DNA from: Bacteroidales bacterium
Lineage (GTDB): Bacteria > Bacteroidota > Bacteroidia > Bacteroidales > UBA932
NCBI GenBank assembly: GCA_017443845.1
Contig: JAFSXX010000029.1
Coordinates: 1-64,000, forward strand
DNA: 64,000 bases
Direction: 5' to 3'
Part shown: one piece after another, positions 5,855 through 15,893 of the stretch
Numbering within the stretch: position 1 is the first letter of the stretch
Layout: each line of letters opens with the position of its first letter
Program-made: the position numbers and the translations under genes
Notes under the pieces: model-generated
The model's database searches: none
What the model saw: the letters and a program-made list of their open reading frames with translations, nothing else
Told to the model about the DNA's origin: nothing

Positions 5855-7906
5855 TTACAAAACTTCCGCCAGCTCGTAGTCGAGGATCTTCTGTTCGAGG
5901 TTCGCGCGCAGGACGCGGACCTTTACTTTTGTGCCTAGGGTCAGGATGCGGCCGGTGCCCTTGCCGACGGTGCGGTAGTTCTCCTTGTCGAAGACGAAAT
6001 AGTCGTCGGTCATATCGCGCAGCGAGATCATTCCCTCGATCTTTGTAGGCTCCACCTCCACATAAATGCCCCATTCGGTGAGGCCGGAGACGGTTCCCTC
6101 GAACTCCTTGCCGATCTTGTCCTGCATAAACTCGACGGTCTTGTACTTGACGCTGGCGCGCTCGGCGTCGGTGGCCAGCTGCTCGCGCTCGGATGAGTGC
6201 TGGCAGCACTGCTCGTAGTAGTCCTTGTCCTGGGAGGAGGCGCCGTCCATATACATCGCCAGCAGGCGGTGCACCATCATATCGGGATAGCGGCGGATGG
6301 GCGAGGTGAAGTGGGTGTAATAGGGGAACGCGAGGCCGTAGTGGCCGATATTCTCGGTCGAATAGCAGGCGCGGGCCATCGAGCGCAGCGCCATCATCTG
6401 GATGGGGCTCTCCTCGTGAGTGCCCTTGACGCTTGTCATCAGCGAGTTGAGGCTCTTGGCGATCTTCTTGGGATTGCCTGTGTCGCCCAGCTCGTGCTTG
6501 AAGGTGCGGGCGAAGCGGCGCAGCTCTTCGAGTTTCTCGGGATTCGGATTGTCGTGGATACGATAGACGAATGTCGGATCCTTGGCCTTGCAGTGCTTCG
6601 CCACATATTCCGCCACGCATCTGTTGGCCAGAAGCATAAACTCCTCGATGAGCCAGTTGCTGTCCACCGATTCCTTGCGGGTGACGTCGATGGGCTTGCC
6701 GGTCTCGTCCACGATGACCTTCATCTCAGGGCGTTCGAAATTCATCGCACCCTTGCTGAAGCGCTCCTTTCGGAGAACATCTGCCAGGGCGTGGAGTGCC
6801 TTGATCTCTTCGGCCAGGGGGCCTTTGCCGGTCTCGATTATCTCCTGGGCCTGCTCGTAATCGAACCTGTAGTCGGAGTTGATGATGGTGCGGCCGAACC
6901 ACTGGTTGATGACCTTGGCTTTGGCGTTGAGTTCGAATACGGCCGAGAAACAGAGTTTGTCCTCATTCGGACGCAGCGAGCAGAGCTTGTTGGAGAGTTT
7001 CTCCGGCAGCATCGGGATGGTGCGGTCCACCAGATAGACCGATGTTCCGCGGTCGAATGCCTCGCGGTCCACCAGGCTGCCCGGCTTCACGTAGTATGTG
7101 ACGTCCGCTATATGGATGCCCACCTCGACGTTTCCGTTGTCGAGTTTGCGGTACGAGAGGGCGTCGTCGAAGTCCTTTGCGTCCGCAGGGTCGATGGTGA
7201 ATGTCGTCACGCCGCGGAAGTCCTTGCGGGCCTTGATGTCGGCCTCGGTAATCTTCTCCGAAATCTTGTCAGCCGCATTCTCCACTTCGGGCTCGAAACG
7301 GTAGGGGAGATTGTACTCGGCCAGGATGGAATGCATCTCGGTGTCGTTCTCGCCCGGCTTTCCGAGCACATCGACGATTACTCCAAGGGGTTCCGGTTCG
7401 TTCTTGGGCCACTCCTTGACGAGCACCGCCACCTTCAGGCCGTCGGCGGCCTTCTGTCCTCCGATGGTGGGCAGCTGGGCCGGATCCTCGCACATTATGC
7501 GGATATCGTAGGGCATCGTGCGGCTCTCCACCATCGCCCAGACCTTCTTTCCGCGCACGATCAGGACGCCGATATGCGGCTTGCGGGAGCGTTCCAGGAT
7601 GCAGTCCACCGCCCCTTCGAGCTTGCCGCTCTGGGGACGCCTCTTGTGCAGCACGTTGACCCTGACGCGGTCGCCGTTGAGGGCTCCGCGCATCTTCTGC
7701 ACGGGAATCATAACGCTCTCCATATCGCCGGGCATGTTGATGAATCCGAGTCCGTCCCGGTTCATATTCACGATGCCTTCAATCTTTTCGCTGTATTTGC
7801 CGGAAGCGCCTTTGCCTGCGCTTCTGCCCTGACCTTTGGCCTTTCGGACGGTGTCCTCACCCTTGCGGCCTTTTCGGTTCATATTTTTCTTGGTGTTTCT
7901 CGCCAT
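5855..7906 (-). CDS. rnr: Ribonuclease R
   Basis: RNase R is a processive 3'-5' exoribonuclease that degrades structured RNA and acts in RNA quality control. The 683-residue protein (start MARNTKKNMNRKGRKG) has a basic N-terminal tail, cold-shock OB domains (~40-200), and the RNB catalytic domain with DPADAKDFDDALS near residues 238-250, whose aspartates bind magnesium. RIHDNPNPEKL and GLAFPYYTHFTSPIRRYPD follow, with an S1 domain at the C-terminus (FEGTVSGLTEWGIYVEVE). The frame extends to 7951, but the upstream 15 codons overlap the gpmI promoter and are unlike the family. It is divergent from gpmI. Confidence 0.95.
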   Translation of the reverse strand: MARNTKKNMNRKGRKGEDTVRKAKGQGRSAGKGASGKYSEKIEGIVNMNRDGLGFINMPGDMESVMIPVQKMRGALNGDRVRVNVLHKRRPQSGKLEGAVDCILERSRKPHIGVLIVRGKKVWAMVESRTMPYDIRIMCEDPAQLPTIGGQKAADGLKVAVLVKEWPKNEPEPLGVIVDVLGKPGENDTEMHSILAEYNLPYRFEPEVENAADKISEKITEADIKARKDFRGVTTFTIDPADAKDFDDALSYRKLDNGNVEVGIHIADVTYYVKPGSLVDREAFDRGTSVYLVDRTIPMLPEKLSNKLCSLRPNEDKLCFSAVFELNAKAKVINQWFGRTIINSDYRFDYEQAQEIIETGKGPLAEEIKALHALADVLRKERFSKGAMNFERPEMKVIVDETGKPIDVTRKESVDSNWLIEEFMLLANRCVAEYVAKHCKAKDPTFVYRIHDNPNPEKLEELRRFARTFKHELGDTGNPKKIAKSLNSLMTSVKGTHEESPIQMMALRSMARACYSTENIGHYGLAFPYYTHFTSPIRRYPDMMVHRLLAMYMDGASSQDKDYYEQCCQHSSEREQLATDAERASVKYKTVEFMQDKIGKEFEGTVSGLTEWGIYVEVEPTKIEGMISLRDMTDDYFVFDKENYRTVGKGTGRILTLGTKVKVRVLRANLEQKILDYELAEVL

Positions 7907-7917
7907 AAAAAAAAGAG

Positions 7918-7925
7918 TAACTTTG
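7918..7925 (+). promoter_or_regulatory. -7 element of the gpmI promoter
   Basis: TAACTTTG lies 34 bases before the gpmI ATG, in the 53-bp divergent region with rnr. A well-spaced -33 element is not evident. Confidence 0.5.
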
Positions 7926-7959
7926 TGGGAATCAATCCGACAAAAATACAATAAAAAAT

Positions 7960-9483
7960 ATGCAAAAGAAAGTACTGCTTATGATTCTGGACGGCTGGGG
8001 AGAAGGCCGCCGCGACTCATCGAATGCCATATATACCGCCGGCACACCGGAAATCGACGCCCTGCGCGCGAAGTATCCCTTCTCGCATCTTTCCGCCTGC
8101 GGAGAGGATGTGGGCCTGCCCGACGGACAGATGGGCAACTCCGAAGTGGGCCATCTCAATATCGGCGCCGGCCGCGTCGTGTACCAGGATCTGGTCAAGA
8201 TCAACCGCGCCTGCCGCAGCCATTCCCTGATGGAGAATGCGGAGATCCGCGCGGCATACGACTATGTGAAGGCCAAGGGCTGCAAGCTCCATTTCATAGG
8301 GCTCTGCTCGCACGGCGGAGTCCACAGTTCGCTCAACCATCTCTATGAATTTCTAGCCGAGGCCGACAAGGCCGGTTTCGGGAATGTCTTCGTCCACTGT
8401 CTGATGGACGGACGCGATACCGACCCCCACAGCGGAAAGGGCTTCGTGGCGGAGCTCGAGAGCGTGATGGAGCAGACCTGCGGCCGCGTGGCTTCGGTCT
8501 GCGGACGATTCTATACGATGGACCGCGACAAGCGCTGGGAGCGCGTCAAGGAGGGATATGACCTGCTGACCGCCGGAGTCGGAGCCAAATTCCGCTCGGC
8601 GACGGAGGCGATCCAGGCCTCATACGACGCAGGCGTGACCGACGAATTCATCAAACCGGTATGCATCGTGGACGGCGCCGGGGCCCCCGTGGGCCTTGTC
8701 GAGCCGGGCGACTGCGTCATCTTCTTCAACTTCCGTAACGACCGCGCCCGCGAGATAACCTCCGTCCTCACCCAGCAGGATATGCCCGATTTCGGGATGA
8801 AGACGCTTCCCCTGTACTACTGCTGCCTCACTCCCTACGACGCCTCTTTCACCGGGCTGCACATCCTTTTCGACAAGGAGAATGTGCCCGATACCATAGG
8901 CGAGGTGGTTTCACGCGCGGGCCTCAAGCAGCTGCGCATCGCCGAGACGGAGAAATATGCCCACGTCACCTTCTTCTTCAACGGCGGCCGCGAGGAGGTC
9001 TTCGAAGGGGAGGACCGCATCCTGATAAATTCCCCGAAGGTGGCCACTTACGATTTGAAGCCCGAGATGAGCGCCCCGGAGGTCAAGGAGGCCCTGATCG
9101 CCGATATCCTCACGGCGAAACACGATATGATTATCCTCAACTTTGCCAACGGCGATATGGTGGGCCACACCGGAGTCTATGACGCTATCGTCAAGGCTGT
9201 CAAGTATATAGACTCAGCTGTAGGGGAGGTGGTCCGCGCCGCACAAAGCAAAGGTTACAGCGTGCTGATAACCGCCGACCACGGCAACGCCGACCACGCG
9301 GTCAACGATGACGGCACCCCCAATACCGCCCATTCGCTCAACAAGGTGCAGTTCATAGTGGTGGACGACGATGTCCGCACGGTCCGCGACGGCCGCCTCT
9401 GCGACATCGCTCCCACGATGCTCACCCTCCTGGGCATCCCCCAGCCTGCGGCCATGACTGGCGAATCGCTGGTGGGATTCTGA
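7960..9483 (+). CDS. gpmI: 2,3-bisphosphoglycerate-independent phosphoglycerate mutase
   Basis: GpmI interconverts 3- and 2-phosphoglycerate in glycolysis and gluconeogenesis, using two metal ions and a phosphoserine intermediate. The 507-residue protein matches the family length. It opens with [12 protein letters not shown] (metal-binding Asp) and carries the nucleophile serine in [18 protein letters not shown] near residue 61. [32 protein letters not shown] and [12 protein letters not shown] are further substrate and metal motifs in the expected order. The gene stands alone, and its 3' side runs directly into the 52-bp hairpin array. Confidence 0.97.
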   Translation: MQKKVLLMILDGWGEGRRDSSNAIYTAGTPEIDALRAKYPFSHLSACGEDVGLPDGQMGNSEVGHLNIGAGRVVYQDLVKINRACRSHSLMENAEIRAAYDYVKAKGCKLHFIGLCSHGGVHSSLNHLYEFLAEADKAGFGNVFVHCLMDGRDTDPHSGKGFVAELESVMEQTCGRVASVCGRFYTMDRDKRWERVKEGYDLLTAGVGAKFRSATEAIQASYDAGVTDEFIKPVCIVDGAGAPVGLVEPGDCVIFFNFRNDRAREITSVLTQQDMPDFGMKTLPLYYCCLTPYDASFTGLHILFDKENVPDTIGEVVSRAGLKQLRIAETEKYAHVTFFFNGGREEVFEGEDRILINSPKVATYDLKPEMSAPEVKEALIADILTAKHDMIILNFANGDMVGHTGVYDAIVKAVKYIDSAVGEVVRAAQSKGYSVLITADHGNADHAVNDDGTPNTAHSLNKVQFIVVDDDVRTVRDGRLCDIAPTMLTLLGIPQPAAMTGESLVGF

Positions 9484-9492
9484 GGCTCGCAA

Positions 9493-9804
9493 GTGTCGCT
9501 GTCGTCCCATTTTTGGGGACGAGGGGAGCGAAAACCGGTTGAAAGTGTCGTCGTCGTCCCAGAAAATGGGACGAGGGCAACGGAAATCGCCCTGAAGTGT
9601 CGCTGTCGTCCCAAAAAATGGGACGAGGGCAACGGGAATCGGCCGAAAGTGTCGTCGTCGTCCCAAAAAATGGGACGAGGGGAACGGAAATCGGTTGAAA
9701 GTGTCGTCGTCGTCCCAAAAAATGGGACGAGGGGAACGGAAATCGGTTGAAAGTGTCGTCGTCGTCCCAAAAAGTGGGACGAGGGGAACGGTACGGTTGA
9801 AAAC
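9493..9804. repeat. Array of six 52-bp hairpin repeats
   Basis: Units begin GTGTCG at 9493, 9545, 9597, 9649, 9701 and 9753, exactly 52 bp apart. Each contains the inverted repeat TCGTCCCA-aaaa-TGGGACGA (loop varies) followed by an aacggaaatcggttgaaa linker. Arms are kept even where linkers vary. It starts 9 bases after the gpmI stop. The repeated hairpins could act as a transcription end region or a protein/DNA-structure site. No protein is supported here, although frames stay open. Confidence 0.92.
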
Positions 9805-9845
9805 CGTCCATTGTCCAGTTGCCTGATAAGATGTTTGGGTCTTTT

Positions 9846-10541
9846 GGTGAGCATTCAGCGCCCAAAAACTCACGGAGCCCCGGAGATATAGCCCCCGGTA
9901 AGCATTCATCGCCAAAATGCTCACGGCGCCCCACAGTTATAGCCCTCGGTGAGCATTCATCGCCCAAAAGCTCACGGAGCCCCGGAGATATAGCCCCCGG
10001 TGAGCATTCATCGCCCAAAAGCTCACGGAGTTCCGGAGTTATAGTTCCCGGTGAGCGTTCATCGCCCAAATGCTCACGGAGCCCCGGAGTAATAGTCCTT
10101 GGTGAGCATTCAGAGGCTTATTGCTCACGGCGGCCCAGGGCTAGAGTCTTCGGTGAGTGCAAAAGGGGCTTATTGCTCACGGCGGCCCAGGGCTAGGGTC
10201 TTCGGTGAGTGCAAAGAGGCTTATTGCTCACGGGAGGCCAGTGTGAGAGCCCTTGGTGAGCATTCAGAGGCTTATTGCTCACGGCGGCCCAGGGCTAGGG
10301 TCTTCGGTGAGTGCAAAGAGGCTTATTGCTCACGGGAGGCCAGTGTGAGAGTCCTTGGTGAGCATTCAGAGGCTTATTGCTCACGGCGGCCCAGGGCTAG
10401 AGTCTTCGGTGAGTGCAAAGGGGCTTATTGCTCACGGGAGGCCAGTGTGAGAGTCCCTGGTGAGCAAACAGGGTTCAATTACTCACCGAAGCCCAGAGTT
10501 AGAGCCCCCGGTGAGCAGTCAGGGGCCCTGTGCTCACCGAA
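9846..10541. repeat. Array of fourteen 51-bp hairpin repeats
   Basis: Units start GGTGAG (or GGTAAG) at 9846, 9897, 9948, 9999, 10050, 10101, 10152, 10204, 10255, 10306, 10357, 10408, 10459 and 10510, 51 bp apart with one 52-bp step. Each holds the inverted repeat GTGAGC...GCTCAC with a ~15-base loop. From 10204 onward two unit types alternate (GTGAGTGCAAA and GTGAGCATTCA), giving a 102-bp higher-order repeat. A frame open over 10099-10548 reflects the 51-bp (17-codon) period, not a gene. Confidence 0.92.
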
Positions 10542-10595
10542 TGAATAGTACAAGGGCTTCACCTCCCCCGCCCCTCCAAAAACCTCCAAAAAAGA

Positions 10596-10627
10596 TTTTG
10601 CCACTCCCCGAATCATCACTAAATTTA
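10596..10627 (+). promoter_or_regulatory. Promoter of dnaE
   Basis: TTTTG at 10596-10600 and TAAATTTA at 10620-10627, 19 bases apart, resemble the -33/-7 pair. The dnaE ATG is 22 bases further on. Confidence 0.5.
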
Positions 10628-10649
10628 CACTCCAAACCGATCGCTCGTT

Positions 10650-13600
10650 ATGTCATTCGTACACCTTCACGTCCATACGCAATATTCGATTCTCGATGGT
10701 CTCAGCTCTATCAAGGAACTCTTCAAGAGGGCCAGGGAGTTGGGGATGCCGGCGCTGGCCATTACCGACCACGGCAATATGTACGGGGTGAAGGAGTTCT
10801 TCAAGTTCGCCAACGACAAGGCCAACAAGAATCCTGACGGGAGTTTCATCGTCAAGCCGATCGTCGGCTGCGAGATCTATGTGACCCGGCACTACGATCA
10901 CCGTATCAAGGACAACGATCACCGCAAGTACTATCACCTGATACTGCTGGCCAAGAATTACGAGGGCTACAGGAATCTGATGAAGATCGTCTCCATCGGG
11001 CATATCGAGGGCAAGTATTACGACAAGCCGCGCGTGACGCACGAGATCGTGGAGAAGTATCACGACAATCTGATCTGCTCTTCGGCCTGCCTGGCGGGAG
11101 AGGTGCCGCGCGATATCAACGACGGCAACCTGGAGGCGGCGCGCGAGGCCATCCGCTGGCACAAGCGGGTCTTTGGCGACGATTATTATCTGGAGGTGAT
11201 GCTCCACAGGTCGGAGACAGGGTTCGCGGAGGATGTTTACCGCGAGCAGATGATTGCCAACGAGGCCATTTTCAAGCTGGCGGAGGAGATGGGCGTGAAG
11301 ACCGTGGCCACCAACGACGTGCACTTCATCAACAAGGAGGACGGCCCGGTGCACGACCGCCTCATCTGCCTCAATACCAATGTCAATGTCAGCGAGACCA
11401 ACCGTCTGCATTACACCCAGCAGGAGTGGCTCAAGAGCGAGGAGGAGATGGCGGCGCTCTTCCCGGACCATCCGGAGGCGCTGGCCCATACCATAGAGAT
11501 AGCCGACAAGATAGAGGCCTACCAGATAGACCGCGGTCACGTGCTGCCCAAGTTCCAGATTGACGAGGCCTTCCTGGCCGACATCGACAATCAGCTGGAG
11601 AAGTACAAGGATGTCATAGAGAAGGGCAAGTACGAGAAGACCAAGCAGAAGGATGCCGACGGCAATCCCGTGATGCGCTACCGCGGCGATGATTTCTGCC
11701 GCTCGGTGGCCTATCTGTGCCATCTGACATACGAGGGAGCGCGGCAGCGTTACGGCGAGACCCTCACCGAGGAGCAGGCGGAGCGCATCGACTTCGAGCT
11801 GAAGACCATCTCGAACATGGGCTTCCCGGATTACTTCCTGATAGTGCAGGATTACATCGCGGCGGCCCGCGCGAACGGCGACCTGGTGGGCCCCGGACGA
11901 GGCAGCGCGGCCGGCAGCGTCGTGGCATACTGCCTGAAAATCACCAATCTGGACCCTCTCAAATACGACCTCCTGTTCGAGCGTTTCCTCAATCCGGACC
12001 GAATCTCGATGCCTGATATCGACGTGGATTTCGAGAACCTGCCCTGGGTTCACGATTATGTGGAGCGCCGTTACGGCAAGGACCACGTCTCGCGCGTGAT
12101 AACCTTCGGTACGATGCTGGCCAAGGGCGCCATCAAGGATGTGGCCCGCATCAGCCAGCAGACCATCGACGAGTCGAACCGCCTCTCCAAGATGGTTCCG
12201 GACCGCCTGAGCGAGATGGTGGAGCGAAAATATCCCTACAATCCCAAGATCGACGAGGTCCTGCCCGGCTTCAAGGTGGTAGATGAGGAGGTCGAGGTGG
12301 ACGACCCCGACAATCCCGGGCAGAAGAAAAAAGAGATACGCAAGTTCCAGAAGGGAAAGGAGGAGGTCAATGTCAAGGTGACCCTTGCCAACTGTTTCCG
12401 CCTGGTGCCGGAGTTCCAGTACGAGCTTTCGGAGGGTACCGAGCTCAACAAGGAGATCCTCCATTACGCGCAGCGGCTCGAGGGCAGCGTTCGCCAGGTG
12501 GGAATGCACGCCTGCGCCACCATCATCGGCCCGGGCAACCTCGGCGAATATATCCCAATCTGTCTCTCGACCGATAAGGATACGGGCCAGCAGGTTTGGA
12601 CTTCGCAGTACGACGGCCATTTCATCGAGGATGTCGGAATGCTGAAGATGGACTTCCTGGGGCTCAATACCCTCTCCATCATATCCGAGACGCTCCGCAA
12701 CATCAAGAAGCGTCACGGCATCGACATCGACATCGAGGCGATTCCGATCGACGACAAGGCCACCTACGACCTCTACAGCCGCGGCGACACCACGGTGATC
12801 TTCCAGTTCGAGTCGCCCGGAATGAAGGAGTGGCTCCAGAGGCTCCATCCGGAGCGTTTCGAGGACCTCATCGCTATGAACGCCCTCTACCGTCCGGGCC
12901 CGATGGATTTCATCCCTTCGTTCGTCAACCGTAAGCAGGGAGTCGAGAAGATCGAATACGAGCTTCCCGAGATGGAGGAGATCCTGAAGGATACCTACGG
13001 TGTGACGGTATATCAGGAGCAGGTGATGCTGCTCTCGCGCAAACTGGCGGGCTTCACCCGCGGCGAGGCCGACAAGCTCCGCAAGGCGATGGGAAAGAAG
13101 CAGAAGGATATCATCGCCGAACTGCGCGGCAAGTTTATCGAAGGAGGCCTCAAAAACGGCCATCCGGAGCCCGTCCTGAAGTCCATCTACAAACAGTGGG
13201 AGAAGTTCGCGGAGTACGCCTTCAACAAGTCGCACGCCACCTGCTACGCCTGGGTCAGCTACCAGACGGGATGGCTCAAGACGCACTACACCGCCGAATT
13301 CCTGGCCGCCAACCTGAGCTGCAACCTCGACAATATCGACGAGATATCCAAGATTATGGACGACTGCCGCCGTCACGGCATCAAGGTCCTCAGCCCCGAC
13401 ATCAACGAGAGTGAGACCTCCTTCACCGTCAACCAGGAGGGGCATATCCGCTTCGGAATGGCCGGCATCAAGGGCGTGGGAGTGAATGTCATAGACTCCA
13501 TCATCGCGGAGCGGCAGAAGAACGGCCCCTTCAAGGATGTGTTCGATTTCATCGAGCGCGTTCCATTGAATGTCATAAACCGCAAGGTGCTCGAGTGCCT

Positions 13601-14552
13601 GGTCTATTCGGGCGCGTTCGACAGCTGTCCGGACGTGACCCGCGAGATGTTCTTCCACGTCAACGACCGGAACGAGCAGTTCATCGACGTCCTGCTGCGC
13701 TACGCGTACCGCTTCCAGAACGACTCGATGTCGCAGGGAGCGTCGCTCTTCGGCGATATGGTGGAACTCAAGCCGCAGCGCCCCGCACTGCCCGTGGTGC
13801 CGCCCGATGAATCGGGACTCAACGAGATGCTCTATCTCAAGGAGGAGAAGGAGCGCGTGGGAATGTATATCTCCTCGCATCCGCTCGACAAATACCGCCT
13901 GGAAATCAACGAGTTCACCTCCTGTAACCTGTCGCAGCTGCACGAGATCGAGGCCTCGCTCCAGCACGACAAGAAACTGCAGAACAAGGAGTTCGTCGTG
14001 GCGGGATTCGTCACCAAGGGAGAGATCGGCTATACCCGCAACAATACCCCTATGATGCGGGTGGAGATGGAGGATTTCCAGGGCAGCTACAGCTTCTCGC
14101 TCTTCGGAAAGGACTACGAGAAGTTCATGGCTTACTGCACCGAGCACAAGTCGCTGCTGGTGAAGTTCTCATCGCGTCTGAAGTACCGCAAGAAAGACGA
14201 GAAGGATTCCGCCCCGCAGCAGGAAGTCTATGAGATCCGCCCCGTGGCTATGACGCTGCTGAGCAACACCCGCGACAGCTATTTCACCGAATTCCATATT
14301 TCGCTCAATCTGCGCGATTCGAATGAGAAACTCCGCAAGGATCTGGTGAAACTGTTCCGCCACCACAAAGGGGAGGCGCGCCTGATGATAGACGTGGCCT
14401 TCACCGCGGAGGGCCGCAACGAGAAGGTGACTATGTTCTCCAAGAGATTCAAGGTGGCGCCTTCCTATGAACTCTTCGACGCCCTCGACGCTATCGGGAT
14501 TCCTTATCGTCTGGTGAAGAAGAATCCCTCCGAGTGGTTCGTGAACGCATAA
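10650..14552 (+). CDS. dnaE: DNA polymerase III subunit alpha
   Basis: This is the replicative polymerase subunit. The 1300-residue protein begins with a PHP domain (FVHLHVHTQYSILDG, ITDHGNMYG; residues 1-~270). The palm domain carries MPDIDVDFE (~453-461) and KMDFLGLNTL (~666), which supply the three catalytic aspartates. GRGSAAGSVVAYC lies just before the palm. Then come the fingers (LYRPGPMDFIPSFVNRK), helix-hairpin-helix, and a C-terminal OB domain (near VAGFVTKGEIGYTRNNTP). A charged insertion around residues 545-570 (VDDPDNPGQKKKEIRKF) lies between palm motifs. It is slightly longer than E. coli DnaE (1160 aa), as usual for Bacteroidetes. Confidence 0.98.
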   Translation: MSFVHLHVHTQYSILDGLSSIKELFKRARELGMPALAITDHGNMYGVKEFFKFANDKANKNPDGSFIVKPIVGCEIYVTRHYDHRIKDNDHRKYYHLILLAKNYEGYRNLMKIVSIGHIEGKYYDKPRVTHEIVEKYHDNLICSSACLAGEVPRDINDGNLEAAREAIRWHKRVFGDDYYLEVMLHRSETGFAEDVYREQMIANEAIFKLAEEMGVKTVATNDVHFINKEDGPVHDRLICLNTNVNVSETNRLHYTQQEWLKSEEEMAALFPDHPEALAHTIEIADKIEAYQIDRGHVLPKFQIDEAFLADIDNQLEKYKDVIEKGKYEKTKQKDADGNPVMRYRGDDFCRSVAYLCHLTYEGARQRYGETLTEEQAERIDFELKTISNMGFPDYFLIVQDYIAAARANGDLVGPGRGSAAGSVVAYCLKITNLDPLKYDLLFERFLNPDRISMPDIDVDFENLPWVHDYVERRYGKDHVSRVITFGTMLAKGAIKDVARISQQTIDESNRLSKMVPDRLSEMVERKYPYNPKIDEVLPGFKVVDEEVEVDDPDNPGQKKKEIRKFQKGKEEVNVKVTLANCFRLVPEFQYELSEGTELNKEILHYAQRLEGSVRQVGMHACATIIGPGNLGEYIPICLSTDKDTGQQVWTSQYDGHFIEDVGMLKMDFLGLNTLSIISETLRNIKKRHGIDIDIEAIPIDDKATYDLYSRGDTTVIFQFESPGMKEWLQRLHPERFEDLIAMNALYRPGPMDFIPSFVNRKQGVEKIEYELPEMEEILKDTYGVTVYQEQVMLLSRKLAGFTRGEADKLRKAMGKKQKDIIAELRGKFIEGGLKNGHPEPVLKSIYKQWEKFAEYAFNKSHATCYAWVSYQTGWLKTHYTAEFLAANLSCNLDNIDEISKIMDDCRRHGIKVLSPDINESETSFTVNQEGHIRFGMAGIKGVGVNVIDSIIAERQKNGPFKDVFDFIERVPLNVINRKVLECLVYSGAFDSCPDVTREMFFHVNDRNEQFIDVLLRYAYRFQNDSMSQGASLFGDMVELKPQRPALPVVPPDESGLNEMLYLKEEKERVGMYISSHPLDKYRLEINEFTSCNLSQLHEIEASLQHDKKLQNKEFVVAGFVTKGEIGYTRNNTPMMRVEMEDFQGSYSFSLFGKDYEKFMAYCTEHKSLLVKFSSRLKYRKKDEKDSAPQQEVYEIRPVAMTLLSNTRDSYFTEFHISLNLRDSNEKLRKDLVKLFRHHKGEARLMIDVAFTAEGRNEKVTMFSKRFKVAPSYELFDALDAIGIPYRLVKKNPSEWFVNA

Positions 14553-14621
14553 GCTCACGGATCTTCTCGCCGATTATTCTCCTCTTCTTCGGGCCGGATA
14601 CGATATATAAAAAGAGAAGTG

Positions 14622-15857
14622 TCAGCATTTTCCCGGATGAAATAATCTTTTGGGAAGTGAGTTGACAAGAACTATACCGATAACAATGGCGGCGGTGACG
14701 CCCAATGCCGTCATTCCGCTGTGCGACGCCATCGCGAAGCGCTTGGAAACGAGGAAGAAGGTGGTCCAGAATATGCCGCCTCCGGGCACGAGGGGGAAGA
14801 GTCCCGTAATGAGGAATACTGTTTCCGGAGTCTTGAAGAAATATGCGAAGAGTCTTGCCATTGCGGCGATGATAACCGTCGCGGCGAAGGTCGAACCTAT
14901 GATTCCGAAGACGGTGTAGCGCACCAGCAGCAGATATGCCACCCAGCCCACCGTACCTACGACAGTAGTCTGGAGGTAGTTCTTGCGCGGCACTCCGAAG
15001 AGGATGGTGAATCCTATGGTACCCAGCGCGGCGGCGAGGGCCTGGAAGGGGATGAGCGCCGTGATGTCGTTGGGTTCGTTGCCGTTGAGGACCAGTATCT
15101 GCCCCTCAATGAGGTAGTCGATACCGAAGGCGAGCACCACTCCGGCGGCGATGCAGAAGAATATCATCATCGCATCCAGCAGGCGGGTGAAACCGGCGAT
15201 GTAATCTTCGTCGGCTATGTCGCGTATGCCGTTGGTGAAGGCGATTCCCGGGATAAGGGGAATCAGGGCGCCGACAATCACGTTTCCGAGGCTGTTGCCG
15301 AATCCCATCCTGCAGAACGCCATGCACATCAATGTGGTGAGGAAGCCTCCCAGCAGATTGCCGATGGTCTTGGTCAGATATGGGGCGGAGACATAGGCCA
15401 CGAATATCCAGAGCAGCAGTCCGGCCAGGCAGGAGGCTGCGGCGTCGAGGAGGCCGCCTCCGAAGATGACGCAGAATCCGGCGCTGCCGAGGGCGGAGCC
15501 CAGGATCTGCTCCCATTTTGGCTTGGTCTTCATCTTCCGGATGGCCTGGAGCCTTTCCTGCGCCTCGGCCAGGGTATATTTGTCCTGCGCTATCTCGCGT
15601 GAGAGCTGGTTTACCGCCACGACCCTCTCGAGTTGGGCGCCCTTGAAGGGGATGAAGTCGACTTTGGCGTATCCTGCGCTTCCGGATGTGAAAATGCCGT
15701 TGCTCAGGATGAAGAAATTCTTGGATTCAACGCCGTAGTGGGTTGCAATCCGCTCCATCGTCTCTTCGACGCGGCTGATCTCGGCTCCGTTTTCGAGCAG
15801 AATGTGTCCGGCGAGGGCCGCGACTTCGAGGGCGTTCTCTTCCATTTCCATAATCAA
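14622..15857 (-). CDS. ThrE-type threonine/serine exporter, fused form
   Basis: The 411-residue protein joins the two halves that are separate in E. coli YjjP/YjjB. An N-terminal cytoplasmic ThrE domain (ALAGHILLENGAEISRVEETM, then SNGIFTSG) and five or so membrane segments are followed by a second hydrophobic block (TIGFTILFGVPRKNYL; ITGLFPLVPGGGIFWTTFF). The family exports threonine, serine or short-chain acids through the inner membrane; the substrate here is unknown. Several ATGs lie at the start (MIMEMEEN); the first is used. It is divergent from mltD with about 36 bases between. Confidence 0.85.
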   Translation of the reverse strand: MIMEMEENALEVAALAGHILLENGAEISRVEETMERIATHYGVESKNFFILSNGIFTSGSAGYAKVDFIPFKGAQLERVVAVNQLSREIAQDKYTLAEAQERLQAIRKMKTKPKWEQILGSALGSAGFCVIFGGGLLDAAASCLAGLLLWIFVAYVSAPYLTKTIGNLLGGFLTTLMCMAFCRMGFGNSLGNVIVGALIPLIPGIAFTNGIRDIADEDYIAGFTRLLDAMMIFFCIAAGVVLAFGIDYLIEGQILVLNGNEPNDITALIPFQALAAALGTIGFTILFGVPRKNYLQTTVVGTVGWVAYLLLVRYTVFGIIGSTFAATVIIAAMARLFAYFFKTPETVFLITGLFPLVPGGGIFWTTFFLVSKRFAMASHSGMTALGVTAAIVIGIVLVNSLPKRLFHPGKC

Positions 15858-15881
15858 CTGCGAAATTAATCAAATTAGTTA

Positions 15882-15889
15882 TAATTTTG
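15882..15889 (+). promoter_or_regulatory. -7 element directly before mltD
   Basis: TAATTTTG ends four bases before the ATG at 15894. If it is used, the transcript would have almost no leader. Confidence 0.45.
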
Positions 15890-15893
15890 CGTT

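Noticed and set aside
6197..7954. 585-aa plus-strand frame opposite rnr
   Set aside because: Antisense shadow of the RNB and cold-shock domains; no recognisable domain of its own.
9493..10541. CRISPR array suggested by regular repeats
   Set aside because: The whole 51/52-bp unit is conserved, there are no unique spacers of constant size, the repeats are internally variable, and no cas gene is in the window.
10099..10548. 149-aa frame with 17-residue repeats (and similar frames at 9493 and 9819)
   Set aside because: The period of 51 bp is a multiple of three, so frames stay open by chance; there is no start context, and the 52-bp step at 10204 breaks any shared frame.
10653..14147. 1164-aa antisense frame opposite dnaE
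   Set aside because: It mirrors dnaE codons in a high-GC gene, has no family features and no start signals; shadow frame.
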